DNA of 64,000 nucleotides from Lelliottia wanjuensis (GTDB lineage Bacteria > Pseudomonadota > Gammaproteobacteria > Enterobacterales > Enterobacteriaceae): NCBI RefSeq assembly GCF_030238365.1, contig NZ_JASSOT010000068.1, positions 62,001-126,000 of the forward strand, given 5' to 3'. A program made the position numbers and the translations under genes. Below are positions 30,843-40,171 of the stretch, in pieces; position 1 is the first letter of the stretch, and each line of letters begins with the position of its first letter. The notes under the pieces are model-generated. The model worked only from the letters and a program-made list of their open reading frames with translations, did not search any database and was not told where the DNA came from.

Positions 30843-31830
30843 CAAACCGGCGGGTATCCACGCGCTGTAGCAGCATCGACAGCAACAGGCTGATCAGCAG
30901 CGTCGCCGTGAAAATCCAGACAATATCCAGAAGCGGCCAGCTTTTTAGCTCGACACCGCGGGTGCGCAGGGCGTGGATCACCAGCGCGTGAAAACCGTAA
31001 ATGCCCAGCGAGTGGCGCGAGATGAGCCCCAGGACGGGAAGCGGGCGCGCGTTAAGGGTGTTTTTCACCAGCGTCAGCAGAGAGACGGCACAGATAAAGA
31101 CCATAGGGCCGCAGTAGACATACCAGGTATCAGCAAAATTTCCGCGCCAGCGCAGCTCGTGCAAGGTCCCGCGAGAGATAACCACCACCGCCGCGATAAA
31201 CAGAGCGGCGCACAGCCACGTCAGCCAGGTTTTGCGCGTATCCAGCATCCCAATCGCCCGGCCCAGCATCCCGTAAATCACATAGTAAAAGGTATCGCCG
31301 CTGATATAGAGGTTGATCGGCAGCCATTCGAAACCGCCAATTTTCTGCGAAACGGTATTGGGGTTGGCGAGCAGGCCAATCACCACCATCAGCGCCAGCA
31401 GCATCTTTCCGCCGACGTTTTTCACCTGAATCAGCGGAGAGACCAGATAAATCACGATGATGGCGAAGAAAAACCACAGGTGATAAAACACCGGTTTTTG
31501 CAGCAAATACCGTAACGACAGCTCGCCGTTAATCGAGGTAAACAGCGTGATGTAGAGCAGCGCCACGGCGCTATAAAACAGCAGGCACAGGCCGATACGC
31601 AGGAAGTGGCGCGGCTGCGCGCTGCGCTCGCCGAAAAACAGATAGCCGGAAATCATGAAAAACAGCGGGACGCTGACGCGCGACGCCGAGTTGAGGATAT
31701 TGGCAATATCCCAGTTCATCGGGCTGATGCTGTGAGCATTGGTCACATACCAGGTCGTGGTGTGGATCATCACAACCATCAAACAGGCTATCCCTCGCAA
31801 ATTATCAATCCAGCTAATTTTTGACTGCAT
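30835..31830 (-). CDS. wecH: O-acetyltransferase WecH (YiaH)
   Basis: A 331-residue integral-membrane acyltransferase (family 3) with about ten hydrophobic helices, the same length as E. coli WecH. The N-terminal signature [19 protein letters not shown] contains the conserved His/Arg region of these enzymes. In E. coli it adds O-acetyl groups to GlcNAc residues of enterobacterial common antigen. Its C-terminus overlaps the preceding convergent gene by 8 bp. Confidence 0.93.
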   Translation of the reverse strand: MQSKISWIDNLRGIACLMVVMIHTTTWYVTNAHSISPMNWDIANILNSASRVSVPLFFMISGYLFFGERSAQPRHFLRIGLCLLFYSAVALLYITLFTSINGELSLRYLLQKPVFYHLWFFFAIIVIYLVSPLIQVKNVGGKMLLALMVVIGLLANPNTVSQKIGGFEWLPINLYISGDTFYYVIYGMLGRAIGMLDTRKTWLTWLCAALFIAAVVVISRGTLHELRWRGNFADTWYVYCGPMVFICAVSLLTLVKNTLNARPLPVLGLISRHSLGIYGFHALVIHALRTRGVELKSWPLLDIVWIFTATLLISLLLSMLLQRVDTRRFVS

Positions 31831-32013
31831 CAGTTCCTCTGTTCTGGCGGTAAATACGGTCTGACTGTCATTGTGTGCTAGCCTCTCACTGGATAATTCT
31901 GAGTTTATCTGGGCGGGCTTGAACGAAAGTCGCGAGATTCGCAGAATGCCGGGCCATAATCTATAAAGTTTTAATATTAAAAATAACAGCCAGAAAACAC
32001 GGCGGTAATAAAA

Positions 32014-32319
32014 ATGATGATCACGCGCGCTGCGTCACTGATTCTGCTCGTTTTGCTTACAGGGTGCAGCTCACAGGAAGACGCTCCGGTACAACGGGCG
32101 CAGAAAAGCAAAGTCAGCCCGGAACGTTCGTTAAATATGGAGCAGCTGTGTAAGGATCAGGCCGCCCATCGCTATAACACCGGTTCGCAGAAAATTGATG
32201 TGACTGGCTTTGAGCAATTTCAGGGCAGCTATGAGATGCGCGGGTTTACGGCGCGTAAAGAGGGCTTTGTCTGCTCTTTTGATGCGGATGGGCAGTTTTT
32301 GCATCTCTCCATGCGCTAA
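32014..32319 (+). CDS. ysaB: Small lipoprotein YsaB
   Basis: A 101-residue predicted lipoprotein. The signal peptide ends in the lipobox LLTGC (lipidated Cys about residue 18), and the C-terminal half ([47 protein letters not shown]) matches E. coli YsaB, which lies at the same position between wecH and glyQ. No function is known. Two adjacent Met codons begin the frame. Confidence 0.88.
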   Translation: MMITRAASLILLVLLTGCSSQEDAPVQRAQKSKVSPERSLNMEQLCKDQAAHRYNTGSQKIDVTGFEQFQGSYEMRGFTARKEGFVCSFDADGQFLHLSMR

Positions 32320-32434
32320 GAGCCTTATTTCCCCAATTTTGCCTAAACAAACCCGTTTCGTACTGTATATCTTGCAGTCAGCGGGTATACTGATTCCTTC
32401 CATTTAAAACCACACGTATCCAGCACGAAATACT

Positions 32435-33346
32435 ATGCAAAAGTTTGATACCAAGACCTTCCAGGGCCTGATCCTGACATTACAGGATTACTGGGCTCGT
32501 CAGGGCTGCACCATTGTTCAACCTTTGGACATGGAAGTTGGCGCCGGCACTTCACACCCGATGACTAGCCTGCGTGCGCTGGGGCCTGAACCTATGGCCA
32601 CCGCGTATGTGCAACCGTCCCGTCGTCCGACGGATGGCCGCTATGGCGAAAACCCGAACCGCTTACAGCACTATTATCAGTTCCAGGTGGTGATTAAGCC
32701 TTCCCCGGACAATATCCAGGAGCTGTACCTTGGTTCCCTGAAAGAGCTGGGCGTGGACCCGACCATCCATGACATCCGCTTCGTGGAAGATAACTGGGAA
32801 AACCCAACGCTGGGTGCCTGGGGTCTGGGCTGGGAAGTGTGGCTGAACGGCATGGAAGTGACGCAGTTCACCTACTTCCAGCAGGTTGGCGGTCTTGAGT
32901 GTAAGCCGATCACCGGCGAAATCACCTACGGTCTGGAACGTCTGGCCATGTACATTCAGGGCGTAGACAGCGTTTACGACCTGGTCTGGAGCGACGGCCC
33001 GCTGGGTAAAACCACCTACGGCGACGTGTTCCATCAGAACGAAGTGGAGCAATCCACCTATAACTTCGAATACGCGGACGTGGACTTCCTGTTCACCTGC
33101 TTCGAGCAGTACGAGAAAGAAGCGCAGCAGCTGCTGGCGCTGGAATCTCCGCTGCCGCTGCCAGCCTACGAGCGTATTCTGAAGGCCGCCCATAGCTTCA
33201 ACCTGCTCGACGCCCGTAAAGCGATCTCCGTGACTGAACGTCAGCGCTATATTTTGCGCATTCGCACGCTGACCAAAGCCGTTGCAGAAGCTTACTACGC
33301 GTCCCGTGAAGCCCTTGGCTTCCCGATGTGCAACCGAAATAAATAA
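32435..33346 (+). CDS. glyQ: Glycyl-tRNA synthetase alpha subunit GlyQ
   Basis: A 303-residue class II aminoacyl-tRNA synthetase subunit that forms an alpha2beta2 enzyme with GlyS and charges tRNA-Gly. The class II motifs are visible: motif 2 region [19 protein letters not shown] and motif 3 region [13 protein letters not shown]. Essential. Followed 9 bp later by glyS. Upstream, TATACT at 32386-32391 is a plausible -10. Confidence 0.97.
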   Translation: MQKFDTKTFQGLILTLQDYWARQGCTIVQPLDMEVGAGTSHPMTSLRALGPEPMATAYVQPSRRPTDGRYGENPNRLQHYYQFQVVIKPSPDNIQELYLGSLKELGVDPTIHDIRFVEDNWENPTLGAWGLGWEVWLNGMEVTQFTYFQQVGGLECKPITGEITYGLERLAMYIQGVDSVYDLVWSDGPLGKTTYGDVFHQNEVEQSTYNFEYADVDFLFTCFEQYEKEAQQLLALESPLPLPAYERILKAAHSFNLLDARKAISVTERQRYILRIRTLTKAVAEAYYASREALGFPMCNRNK

Positions 33347-33355
33347 GAGGCGGCC

Positions 33356-35425
33356 ATGTCTGAGAATACTTTCCTGGTGGAAATCGGCACCGAAGAGCTG
33401 CCACCAAAAGCCCTGCGCAGCCTGGCGGAATCCTTTGCTGCGAACTTTACGGCTGAGCTGGATAACGCTGGCCTGGCACACGGCAACGTCGAGTGGTTTG
33501 CCGCTCCGCGCCGTCTGGCGCTGAAAGTTGCGAATCTCGCGGCCTCTCAGCCCGATCGTGAAGTGGAAAAACGCGGCCCGGCGATTGCCCAGGCGTTTGA
33601 CGCCGAAGGTAAACCGAGCAAAGCCGCAGAAGGCTGGGCTCGTGGCTGCGGGATCACCGTTGACCAGGCCGAGCGTCTGGCGACCGAAAAAGGTGAGTGG
33701 CTGCTGTATCGCGCCCATGTGAAAGGCGAAAGCGCAGAAGCGCTGCTGCCAAACATGATCGCCACGTCACTGGCAAAACTGCCGATTCCAAAACTGATGC
33801 GCTGGGGCGCAAGCGACGTGCACTTCGTGCGTCCGGTTCACACCGTGACCCTGCTGCTGGGCGATAAGCTGATCCCTGCGACTATCCTGGGTATTCAGTC
33901 CGATCGTGTGATTCGCGGCCATCGCTTCATGGGCGAGCCAGAATTCACCATCGACAATGCCGATCAGTACCCGCAGATCCTGCTGGAGCGCGGCAAAGTC
34001 ATTGCCGATTACGAGCAGCGTAAAGCCAAAATCAAAGCGGACGCGGAAGAAGCGGCGCGCAAAATCGGTGGCAACGCCGATCTGAGCGAAAGTCTGCTGG
34101 AAGAAGTGACCTCGCTGGTGGAATGGCCGGTGGTGCTGACCGCCAAATTCGAAGAGAAATTCCTCGCCGTTCCGGCAGAAGCGCTGGTGTACACCATGAA
34201 GGGTGACCAGAAGTACTTCCCGGTATACGCAGCGGACGGCAAACTGCTGCCGAACTTTATCTTCGTGGCGAACATTGAATCGAAAGATCCGATCCAGATT
34301 ATCTCCGGTAACGAGAAAGTGGTTCGTCCACGTCTGGCGGATGCGGAATTCTTCTTTAATAGCGACCGTAAAAAACGTCTGGAAGATCACCTCCCACGCC
34401 TGCAAACCGTTCTGTTCCAGCAACAGCTCGGCACGCTGCGTGACAAAACCGATCGTATCGCAGAGCTGTCCGGCTGGATTGCTCGTGAGATTGGTGCGGA
34501 TGTGAATCACGCGACCCGCGCAGGCCTGCTCTCTAAGTGCGACCTGATGACAAACATGGTTTTCGAGTTTACCGACACCCAGGGCGTGATGGGCATGCAC
34601 TATGCGCGCCACGATGGCGAAGCGGAAGACGTTGCCGTTGCGCTGAACGAGCAGTATCAGCCGCGCTTTGCGGGTGACGATCTGCCGTCCAACCCGGTGG
34701 CTTGTGCTGTGGCGATTGCCGATAAAATGGATACCCTCGCGGGGATCTTCGGTATTGGCCAGCATCCAAAAGGCGACAAAGACCCGTTTGCACTGCGTCG
34801 TGCGGCGCTGGGCGTGCTGCGTATCATCGTTGAGAAGAACCTGAATCTGGATCTGCAGACGCTGACCGAAGAAGCGGTGCGTCTGTATGGCGACAAGCTG
34901 ACCAACGCCAAAGTGGTGGATGACGTTATCGACTTTATGCTGGGCCGTTTCCGCGCCTGGTATCAGGACGAAGGCTACACCGTCGACACTATTCAGGCGG
35001 TGCTGGCGCGTCGTCCGACTCGTCCGGCCGATTTCGATGCGCGCATGAAGGCAGTTTCCCACTTCCGTACGCTGGAAGCAGCGTCCGCGCTGGCTGCGGC
35101 CAACAAGCGTGTTTCCAATATTCTGGCGAAGTCCGACGAACAGCTGACCGAGCGTGTAAACGCCGCGACGCTGAAAGAGCCGGAAGAGATCGCCCTGGCG
35201 ATGCAGGTTGTGGTGCTGCGCGACAAGCTGGAGCCGTACTTCGCGGAAGGACGCTATCAGGAAGCGCTGGTGGAACTGGCTGAGCTGCGTGAAGTGATCG
35301 ACGCCTTCTTCGAGAAAGTGATGGTGAACGTAGAAGACAAAGAGCTGCGTATTAACCGTCTCTCTATGCTCGAAAAACTGCGTGAGCTGTTCCTGCGCGT
35401 GGCGGACATTTCGCTCCTGCAGTAA
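33356..35425 (+). CDS. glyS: Glycyl-tRNA synthetase beta subunit GlyS
   Basis: A 689-residue beta subunit that supplies tRNA recognition. The N-terminal [14 protein letters not shown] signature is clear; the middle holds an HD-like domain ([16 protein letters not shown]) and the C-terminal part a DALR-type anticodon-binding domain (about residues 570-680). Co-transcribed with glyQ (9-bp gap), and followed by an intrinsic terminator. Confidence 0.97.
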   Translation: MSENTFLVEIGTEELPPKALRSLAESFAANFTAELDNAGLAHGNVEWFAAPRRLALKVANLAASQPDREVEKRGPAIAQAFDAEGKPSKAAEGWARGCGITVDQAERLATEKGEWLLYRAHVKGESAEALLPNMIATSLAKLPIPKLMRWGASDVHFVRPVHTVTLLLGDKLIPATILGIQSDRVIRGHRFMGEPEFTIDNADQYPQILLERGKVIADYEQRKAKIKADAEEAARKIGGNADLSESLLEEVTSLVEWPVVLTAKFEEKFLAVPAEALVYTMKGDQKYFPVYAADGKLLPNFIFVANIESKDPIQIISGNEKVVRPRLADAEFFFNSDRKKRLEDHLPRLQTVLFQQQLGTLRDKTDRIAELSGWIAREIGADVNHATRAGLLSKCDLMTNMVFEFTDTQGVMGMHYARHDGEAEDVAVALNEQYQPRFAGDDLPSNPVACAVAIADKMDTLAGIFGIGQHPKGDKDPFALRRAALGVLRIIVEKNLNLDLQTLTEEAVRLYGDKLTNAKVVDDVIDFMLGRFRAWYQDEGYTVDTIQAVLARRPTRPADFDARMKAVSHFRTLEAASALAAANKRVSNILAKSDEQLTERVNAATLKEPEEIALAMQVVVLRDKLEPYFAEGRYQEALVELAELREVIDAFFEKVMVNVEDKELRINRLSMLEKLRELFLRVADISLLQ

Positions 35426-35457
35426 TCTGCTTTGCCCGGTTGGGCCTACAGGTTCTG

Positions 35458-35482
35458 AAACCCGCTTCGGCGGGTTTTTTTA
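35458..35482 (+). terminator. Intrinsic terminator after glyS
   Basis: AAACCCGC-TTC-GGCGGGTTT (35458-35477) followed by a run of T. Confidence 0.93.
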
Positions 35483-35568
35483 TGGCGAAAAAATAACCTT
35501 GAAATTCTGGCCTGAGTGCCGTTATCCTTTATCGCGTTAACTTTTCCTTCCTGGAGCGCATCCCGAAA

Positions 35569-35586
35569 ATGAACAAACACGACTGA
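35569..35586 (+). CDS. Candidate 5-codon leader peptide upstream of the ABC-F gene
   Basis: ATG-AAC-AAA-CAC-GAC-TGA, preceded by GGAG at 35553-35556 (12 bp spacing). Its stop TGA shares its last base with a second tiny ORF. Leader peptides of this kind attenuate several antibiotic-resistance ABC-F genes. That it is translated is only an inference. Confidence 0.3.
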   Translation: MNKHD

Positions 35587-35606
35587 TGAATTTCGATCCT
35601 TGCTAA
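35586..35606 (+). CDS. Candidate 6-codon second leader ORF upstream of the ABC-F gene
   Basis: ATG-AAT-TTC-GAT-CCT-TGC-TAA, overlapping the previous leader by one base (TGATG). It lies 48 bp before the ABC-F start. Any regulatory role is conjecture based on known ABC-F leaders. Confidence 0.25.
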   Translation: MNFDPC

Positions 35607-35654
35607 ACGCGAACGCGTCGGCAGGGGATGTTTTGATTTCATTCAGGAGTGCTT

Positions 35655-37274
35655 ATGGCTCATTTTGCGCAATCCCCTTCTTTTATTTTGCATCAGGTCA
35701 CCTGTCAGTTTGCGACGGGCGATACCCTTTTTGGTCCACTGAATTTCTCTCTTGAGCCGTCGCGCTGTGCGCTGGTTGGGCGTAACGGCAGCGGTAAAAC
35801 GCGCCTTTTACGTTTGCTGGCCGGGCTGGACTCTCCGGCGAGCGGGCATATTGAGCGTCTGGGGACGCACGCGTATGTCGCGCAGCAGCATGATATTTCT
35901 GCGCACACGACGCTGGCGGAACTGCTGGGCTACGATCAGATTTTCGCGGCCCGTCGACGCATCGACAGCGGCGATTACCAGCCGGAGGATCTGGAATGTC
36001 TCGACGGCTACTGGGACTTAGCGGAACGACTCACCGCGGCGTTTCTCACGGCCCATCTGCCACCTTTTGATCCCGATAAACCCGCGTCAGAGTTCAGCGG
36101 CGGAGAACGCGTGCGTGCTTTGCTGTGCGGAGCCTTTACCTCCGGGGCTGACTATCTGCTGCTGGATGAACCGACAAACCACCTCGATCGACCGGGGCGG
36201 GAGTGGTTTTACGCCCAGCTGGCGCGCTGGTCTGGCGGAGTGATGGTCGCGTCGCACGATCGTGAGTTACTGGCGCAGGTGCCGCGCATTCTGGAACTCA
36301 GCGGTGCCGGGCTGCGCGCGTATGGCGGTAATTATGCGGACTACCAACGCCAGCGGGATGCCGAACAGCAGGCGGCGCGCGCGGCGCTGGAACATGCCGC
36401 CACCGAGCGCAAACGCACCCGCGCGCGTATGCATAAAGAGCATGACGCCAGCCAGCGGCGATCCGCGCAAACCCTGCGCACCGTCGATACCCTGAATATC
36501 GCCTCGTTTGAGCGGATCAAATATAAGATGGCGGCGAAAGAGCGGCCCGGGACGTGGCGTAAGCAGCATCACGAGCAGAATGATGCTCTGAACGCCGCCG
36601 TCAGCCAGGCGCGGGAACGCGTGGAGGAAGACAGCCCCGTGATGTTTACCCTGCCGGGGAGCCGCATCGCCGAGGGCAAGCAGGCGGTGGTGTTGGAGGC
36701 GTTGGTTCTGCCGTATGTGAATACGCCGCCTGTTAACTGGCGAATGGACGGGCCGATGCGCGTGGCGCTGCGCGGACCGAACGGCTGCGGAAAATCGACG
36801 CTGTTAAAGATAATCCTCGGGAAACAGGAACCTGTTTCCGGCTCGTGCAGCGTATCGGTGACAACCGCGTATCTCGATCAGCATTTATCGCAGCTCGATC
36901 TCACGCAGTCGGTGATGACGCATCTCAATTTGCACGACACGCCGCTGGAAGAGGGTGTGCTGCGCAGCCGTCTGGCGCAGCTTCAGCTGGGAGCGGATAA
37001 AGTTTCCCTGCCGTTAGGGACGCTGAGCGGCGGTGAACGCCTGAAAGCGGCGCTGGCCTGTGTGCTGTGGCGGGAAGAGGCTGCGCAATTGCTGCTGCTG
37101 GATGAGCCGACCAACCATCTGGATTTGGCGTCTGTGCAGGCGATTGAAGCGGCGCTGGCCGATTTCCCCGGCGCGCTGCTGGTGGTGTCGCACGATCAGG
37201 TTTTCCTCGATGGGCTTAAACTGACCCATGAACTGGTGTGGACGGAGAAAGGGTGGCGTTGTGAAAGGCTCTAA
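35655..37274 (+). CDS. ABC-F family ATPase (ribosome-associated type)
   Basis: A 539-residue soluble protein with two ABC domains and no membrane segments. The first has Walker A GRNGSGKT (42-49), signature FSGGERVRAL and Walker B YLLLDEPTNHLD; the second has GPNGCGKST (about 374-382), LSGGERLKAAL and LLLLDEPTNHLD. An interdomain linker rich in Arg/Lys (about 240-330) corresponds to the ABC-F tRNA-interaction motif. ABC-F proteins bind the ribosomal E site and relieve stalling or drug inhibition. It is not one of the E. coli set by position. The ATG at 35655 has AGGAG 5 bp upstream. Confidence 0.87.
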   Translation: MAHFAQSPSFILHQVTCQFATGDTLFGPLNFSLEPSRCALVGRNGSGKTRLLRLLAGLDSPASGHIERLGTHAYVAQQHDISAHTTLAELLGYDQIFAARRRIDSGDYQPEDLECLDGYWDLAERLTAAFLTAHLPPFDPDKPASEFSGGERVRALLCGAFTSGADYLLLDEPTNHLDRPGREWFYAQLARWSGGVMVASHDRELLAQVPRILELSGAGLRAYGGNYADYQRQRDAEQQAARAALEHAATERKRTRARMHKEHDASQRRSAQTLRTVDTLNIASFERIKYKMAAKERPGTWRKQHHEQNDALNAAVSQARERVEEDSPVMFTLPGSRIAEGKQAVVLEALVLPYVNTPPVNWRMDGPMRVALRGPNGCGKSTLLKIILGKQEPVSGSCSVSVTTAYLDQHLSQLDLTQSVMTHLNLHDTPLEEGVLRSRLAQLQLGADKVSLPLGTLSGGERLKAALACVLWREEAAQLLLLDEPTNHLDLASVQAIEAALADFPGALLVVSHDQVFLDGLKLTHELVWTEKGWRCERL

Positions 37275-37301
37275 AATACAAACCCCCGCAGTAGCGGGGG
37301 C
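37275..37301 (-). terminator. Intrinsic terminator for yiaG
   Basis: CCCCCGC-AGTA-GCGGGGG (37283-37300). The U-rich tail (TTTGTATTTT) is on the minus strand, so it serves yiaG, which reads toward it; the plus-strand side lacks a T-run. Confidence 0.8.
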
Positions 37302-37321
37302 GGTAACATGAACGTACTTAC

Positions 37322-37603
37322 TTACGGCGTACTGACTGTTGAAGCAACCTGAATCATGCGCATCAGTTTAAGCTCGGTCGTGGAGGGTTTTACACGTTTT
37401 GATTCCCACTCATGCACCATGGCCACACTGACGCCCATCTCTCGGGCGAAATCATCAATTTTTAACCCTGTCCCTTTGCGTAATCGCTCAAATTCAGTAA
37501 AGGGATTCGTCTTTTGGGACGGGGTGACTGTCTGCGATAAATCTTTAAAAACAATTTGTTCCAGGCTGGTTAACAGCTCAAACATAGGATCTTTAGATTC
37601 CAT
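37322..37603 (-). CDS. yiaG: HTH-type regulator YiaG
   Basis: A 93-residue Cro/C1-type helix-turn-helix protein (about residues 38-85: LKIDDFAREMGVSVAMVHEWESKRVKPS). E. coli YiaG is 96 residues and sits in the same neighbourhood. The C-terminal residues after LMRMIQ differ from those I recall for E. coli YiaG, which may be a small frameshift or natural variation. Function unknown. RBS AGGAG is visible just upstream (AAGAGGAGTTC on the coding strand). Confidence 0.88.
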   Translation of the reverse strand: MESKDPMFELLTSLEQIVFKDLSQTVTPSQKTNPFTEFERLRKGTGLKIDDFAREMGVSVAMVHEWESKRVKPSTTELKLMRMIQVASTVSTP

Positions 37604-37932
37604 TAAGAACTCCTCTTAAATCACACAGCGGGATCGTGAACATCAGAGAGCCAATTAAGAATAGCCTCAAAAGAGTGCATAAGATCGTCACGTCTGTGAC
37701 TAATCGTGCGGTAACGATCGACTTATTCGTTTCAGCAGAAGAGTGACTGACCCTAATTGCCTGATTAATCGAAACAGGAGTTGGTTGATATTTTTTTGTA
37801 AATCGTAAGAAAAAAAACGGCAATAGCCGTTTTGCATGAAAATAGTATCTTGCCAGCCTGACCTGGACTATCCTTGTCAGCGTCGGGCACGCGTGTGCCG
37901 GTGTGCGTTTTTTGGGTGAAAGGAGTATTAAA
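37604..37932. other. yiaG-yiaF divergent intergenic region
   Basis: 329 bp without a supportable gene. It contains a hairpin AAAACGGC-AATA-GCCGTTTT (37814-37833) whose T-run lies on the minus strand, and a second palindrome GGCAC-GCGT-GTGCC (37886-37899) 38 bp before the yiaF ATG-proximal ribosome site. No promoter could be assigned with confidence. Confidence 0.5.
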
Positions 37933-38643
37933 ATGGCGACAGGAAAGTCCTGCTCTCGCTGGTTTGCGCCTATTGCGGCGTTATTGATGGTAGTTAGCCT
38001 GAGTGGGTGTTTCGATAAAGAAGGCGATCAGCGTAAAGCGTTTATCGATTTTCTACAAAATACCGTGATGCGCAGTGGCGAGCATCTGCCGACGCTGACT
38101 GCGGATCAGAAAAAACAGTTTGGTCCCTTCGTTTCCGATTACGCCATCCTTTATGGTTATTCACAGCAGGTGAATCAGGCGATGGATTCTGGTCTTCGTC
38201 CGGTTGTGGACAGCGTAAATGCGATTCGCGTTCCGCAGGACTATATGACTCAGCGCGAGCCGCTGCGCCAGTCTAACGGTGCGCTTGGCGTGCTGAGCCA
38301 GCAGCTGCAGAATGCCAAAATGCAGGCCGATGCGGCGCGTTCTGCGCTGAAGCAGGGTGAAGATCTCAAGCCCGTGTTTGATCAGGTGTACGAGAAAGTC
38401 GTCACCAAACCATCAGATGCGATGCAGCCGCTGATCCCAGCCGCGCAGATCTTTAGCCAGCAGCTGGTGCAGGTGGGCGATTTTATCTCCCAGCAGGGGA
38501 CGCAGGTGAGCTTTGTCTCGAACGGCATTCAGTTCCCGACCTCACAGCAAGCCAGCCAGTACAACACGCTGATTGGGCCGCTCGCCTCTCAGCACCAGGC
38601 CTTTACGCAGGCCTGGAGCGCGGCTGTCACCGCGACGGAATAA
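37933..38643 (+). CDS. yiaF: DUF3053 lipoprotein YiaF
   Basis: A 236-residue predicted lipoprotein, the same length as E. coli YiaF. The signal peptide ends at the lipobox LSGC (Cys26); the mature part is mostly alpha-helical and Gln-rich and belongs to DUF3053. Function unknown. The ATG at 37933 is preceded by AAAGGAG; the frame is open 10 codons further upstream without a ribosome site. Confidence 0.9.
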   Translation: MATGKSCSRWFAPIAALLMVVSLSGCFDKEGDQRKAFIDFLQNTVMRSGEHLPTLTADQKKQFGPFVSDYAILYGYSQQVNQAMDSGLRPVVDSVNAIRVPQDYMTQREPLRQSNGALGVLSQQLQNAKMQADAARSALKQGEDLKPVFDQVYEKVVTKPSDAMQPLIPAAQIFSQQLVQVGDFISQQGTQVSFVSNGIQFPTSQQASQYNTLIGPLASQHQAFTQAWSAAVTATE

Positions 38644-38646
38644 AAG

Positions 38647-38674
38647 AAAAACCCCGCCTGGTGCGGGGTTTTTT
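38647..38674 (+). terminator. Intrinsic terminator after yiaF
   Basis: AACCCCGC (38650-38657) pairs with GCGGGGTT (38663-38670), followed by TTTT; A-run on the left makes it potentially bidirectional. Confidence 0.92.
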
Positions 38675-38695
38675 ACAGGCTGATAAAAATAATGC

Positions 38696-38724
38696 TTGTC
38701 ATTCGTCTACCACATCGGTATAAC
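38696..38724 (+). promoter_or_regulatory. cspA promoter
   Basis: TTGTCA (38696-38701), 17-bp spacer, TATAAC (38719-38724). Transcription would begin near 38731, giving a leader of about 160 nt, the length known for cspA. Confidence 0.65.
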
Positions 38725-38730
38725 TATTCC

Positions 38731-38889
38731 TGTCGGTTTGTTACACAGACCTAAAGCAGTTTAGTTAAGTAGTCCAGATGAGTTATCCAAAGATACCTTC
38801 GTAGTGACCCTTCCTTCATCGCTTAAAAATCTGTAACACATTCCATCATCGCGCCGGAAGGCAAAACGTATTTTAAAAAGGTAATTTCT
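38731..38889 (+). ncRNA. cspA 5' untranslated thermosensor leader
   Basis: About 159 nt between the promoter and the ATG, the size and partial sequence (CACAGACCTAAAGCAGT, AAAATCTGTAA) of the E. coli cspA leader. In E. coli this RNA refolds at low temperature to expose the ribosome site and contains the cold box near its 5' end. The match is by eye from memory of the E. coli leader. Confidence 0.7.
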
Positions 38890-39102
38890 ATGTCTGGTAA
38901 AATGACTGGTCTGGTAAAATGGTTCAACGCTGATAAAGGCTTCGGCTTCATCACTCCTGACGATGGCTCTAAAGATGTATTCGTACACTTCTCTGCTATC
39001 CAGAACGAAGGCTACAAATCTTTGGACGAAGGTCAGAAAGTTTCCTTCACCATCGAAAGCGGCGCTAAAGGCCCAGCAGCTGGTAACGTTGTAAGCCTGT
39101 AA
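38890..39102 (+). CDS. cspA: Cold shock protein CspA
   Basis: A 70-residue single cold-shock domain with RNP1 (KGFGFI) and RNP2 (VFVHF), almost the same as E. coli CspA. It is an RNA/single-stranded DNA-binding chaperone induced on cold shock. It carries the long CspA-type leader. Position and direction differ from E. coli, where cspA lies on the other side of yiaG and yiaF; a very close paralogue (CspB/CspG type) cannot be excluded. Confidence 0.92.
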   Translation: MSGKMTGLVKWFNADKGFGFITPDDGSKDVFVHFSAIQNEGYKSLDEGQKVSFTIESGAKGPAAGNVVSL

Positions 39103-39129
39103 GCTTCCAACTCAGCAGCACAAGAATTT

Positions 39130-39157
39130 AAAAACCCGCCTCTGGCGGGTTTTTTTC
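39130..39157. terminator. Intrinsic terminator after cspA (probably bidirectional with ghrB)
   Basis: AAAACCCGCC-TCT-GGCGGGTTTT with A- and T-runs, between convergent cspA and ghrB. Confidence 0.92.
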
Positions 39158-39173
39158 GTTTCAGGGTTTGTGA

Positions 39174-40145
39174 TTATTTGACCTGCGGGTTCACGCAGTT
39201 CTTCTCAACCTTCCCGTTCAGCGCATCGATCAGATTATCCACCGCCGTGGACGCCATATTGTAGCGCGTCTCATGCGTCGCCGAACCGATGTGCGGCAGG
39301 GCAACCACGTTGGGCATCGTCAGCAGCGGCGAATCGACCGGCAGCGGCTCTTGCTCAAATACATCCAGACCGGCCGCGTGGATCTCCCCGTTTTGTAATG
39401 CTTCAATCAATGCCTTCTCATCCACCACCGGCCCACGTCCTGCGTTGATGAAAATGGCGGATTTTTTCATTTTCGCGAACTCGGCTTTGCCAATCAGATG
39501 ATGAGTCTCATCCGTCAGCGGCAGGATCAGGCAGACATAATCCGCTTCCTGTAACAGCGTATCCAGATCGCAGTAACGGCCATTGAAACGCTCTTCGGCT
39601 TCTTTGTGCTGACGGCGCGCGTTGTACAGAATCGGCATGTTAAAACCGAAATGCGCGCGCTGGGCCAGCGCCAGGCCGATACGTCCCATGCCGACAATCC
39701 CCAGCGTTTTGCCATGAACGTCCACACCAAACCAGTCGGGTCCGATGCTTTTGGTCCATTCGCCCGCTTTCACGCGTTCGGCGACTTCCACCACCCGGCG
39801 CGCGGTGCTGAGCACCAGCGCCATCAGCGTATCTGCCACCGTCTCCGTGAGCGCGGTCGGGGTGTGCATCAGCAGAACCTTGCGGGCGTTGAGCGCGTCG
39901 ACGTCGAAGTTGTCGTACCCGACCGAAATGGTCGAAGTGGCACGAAGCTTCGGCATTTTTTCCAGCAGTGCGCTGTCCACTTTTTCGCTCGAGCCGAGCA
40001 GCCCTTCCGCGCTGGCAAAGGCGTCTGCGTGCTGCGCCACGGTCTCCGGGCTCAGGTTCTTCACCTGGGTGACGGCGAAGTGTTCCTCAAGGCGTTTCTG
40101 TAGATCGTCGGGCAATGCTTTGTACAAAATGACGGACGGCTTCAT
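39174..40145 (-). CDS. ghrB: 2-ketogluconate / hydroxypyruvate reductase GhrB (KguD-like)
   Basis: A 323-residue D-2-hydroxyacid dehydrogenase. The NAD(P)-binding motif GMGRIG lies at 152-157 and the catalytic residues Arg237 (NAGRGPVVD), Glu266 (DVFEQEP) and His285 (LPHIGS) are all present. E. coli GhrB reduces 2-ketogluconate, hydroxypyruvate and glyoxylate. Here it is the last gene of a five-gene kgu-type cluster, in the position of Pseudomonas kguD, which reduces 2-keto-6-phosphogluconate. GGAG precedes the ATG by 6 bp. Confidence 0.94.
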   Translation of the reverse strand: MKPSVILYKALPDDLQKRLEEHFAVTQVKNLSPETVAQHADAFASAEGLLGSSEKVDSALLEKMPKLRATSTISVGYDNFDVDALNARKVLLMHTPTALTETVADTLMALVLSTARRVVEVAERVKAGEWTKSIGPDWFGVDVHGKTLGIVGMGRIGLALAQRAHFGFNMPILYNARRQHKEAEERFNGRYCDLDTLLQEADYVCLILPLTDETHHLIGKAEFAKMKKSAIFINAGRGPVVDEKALIEALQNGEIHAAGLDVFEQEPLPVDSPLLTMPNVVALPHIGSATHETRYNMASTAVDNLIDALNGKVEKNCVNPQVK

Positions 40146-40171
40146 GCTAATCTCCGTTGATTTTAAAGGGT

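Noticed and set aside
33767..35062. 431-codon open frame antisense to glyS
   Set aside because: Shadow of an essential, fully conserved gene, with no start signals.
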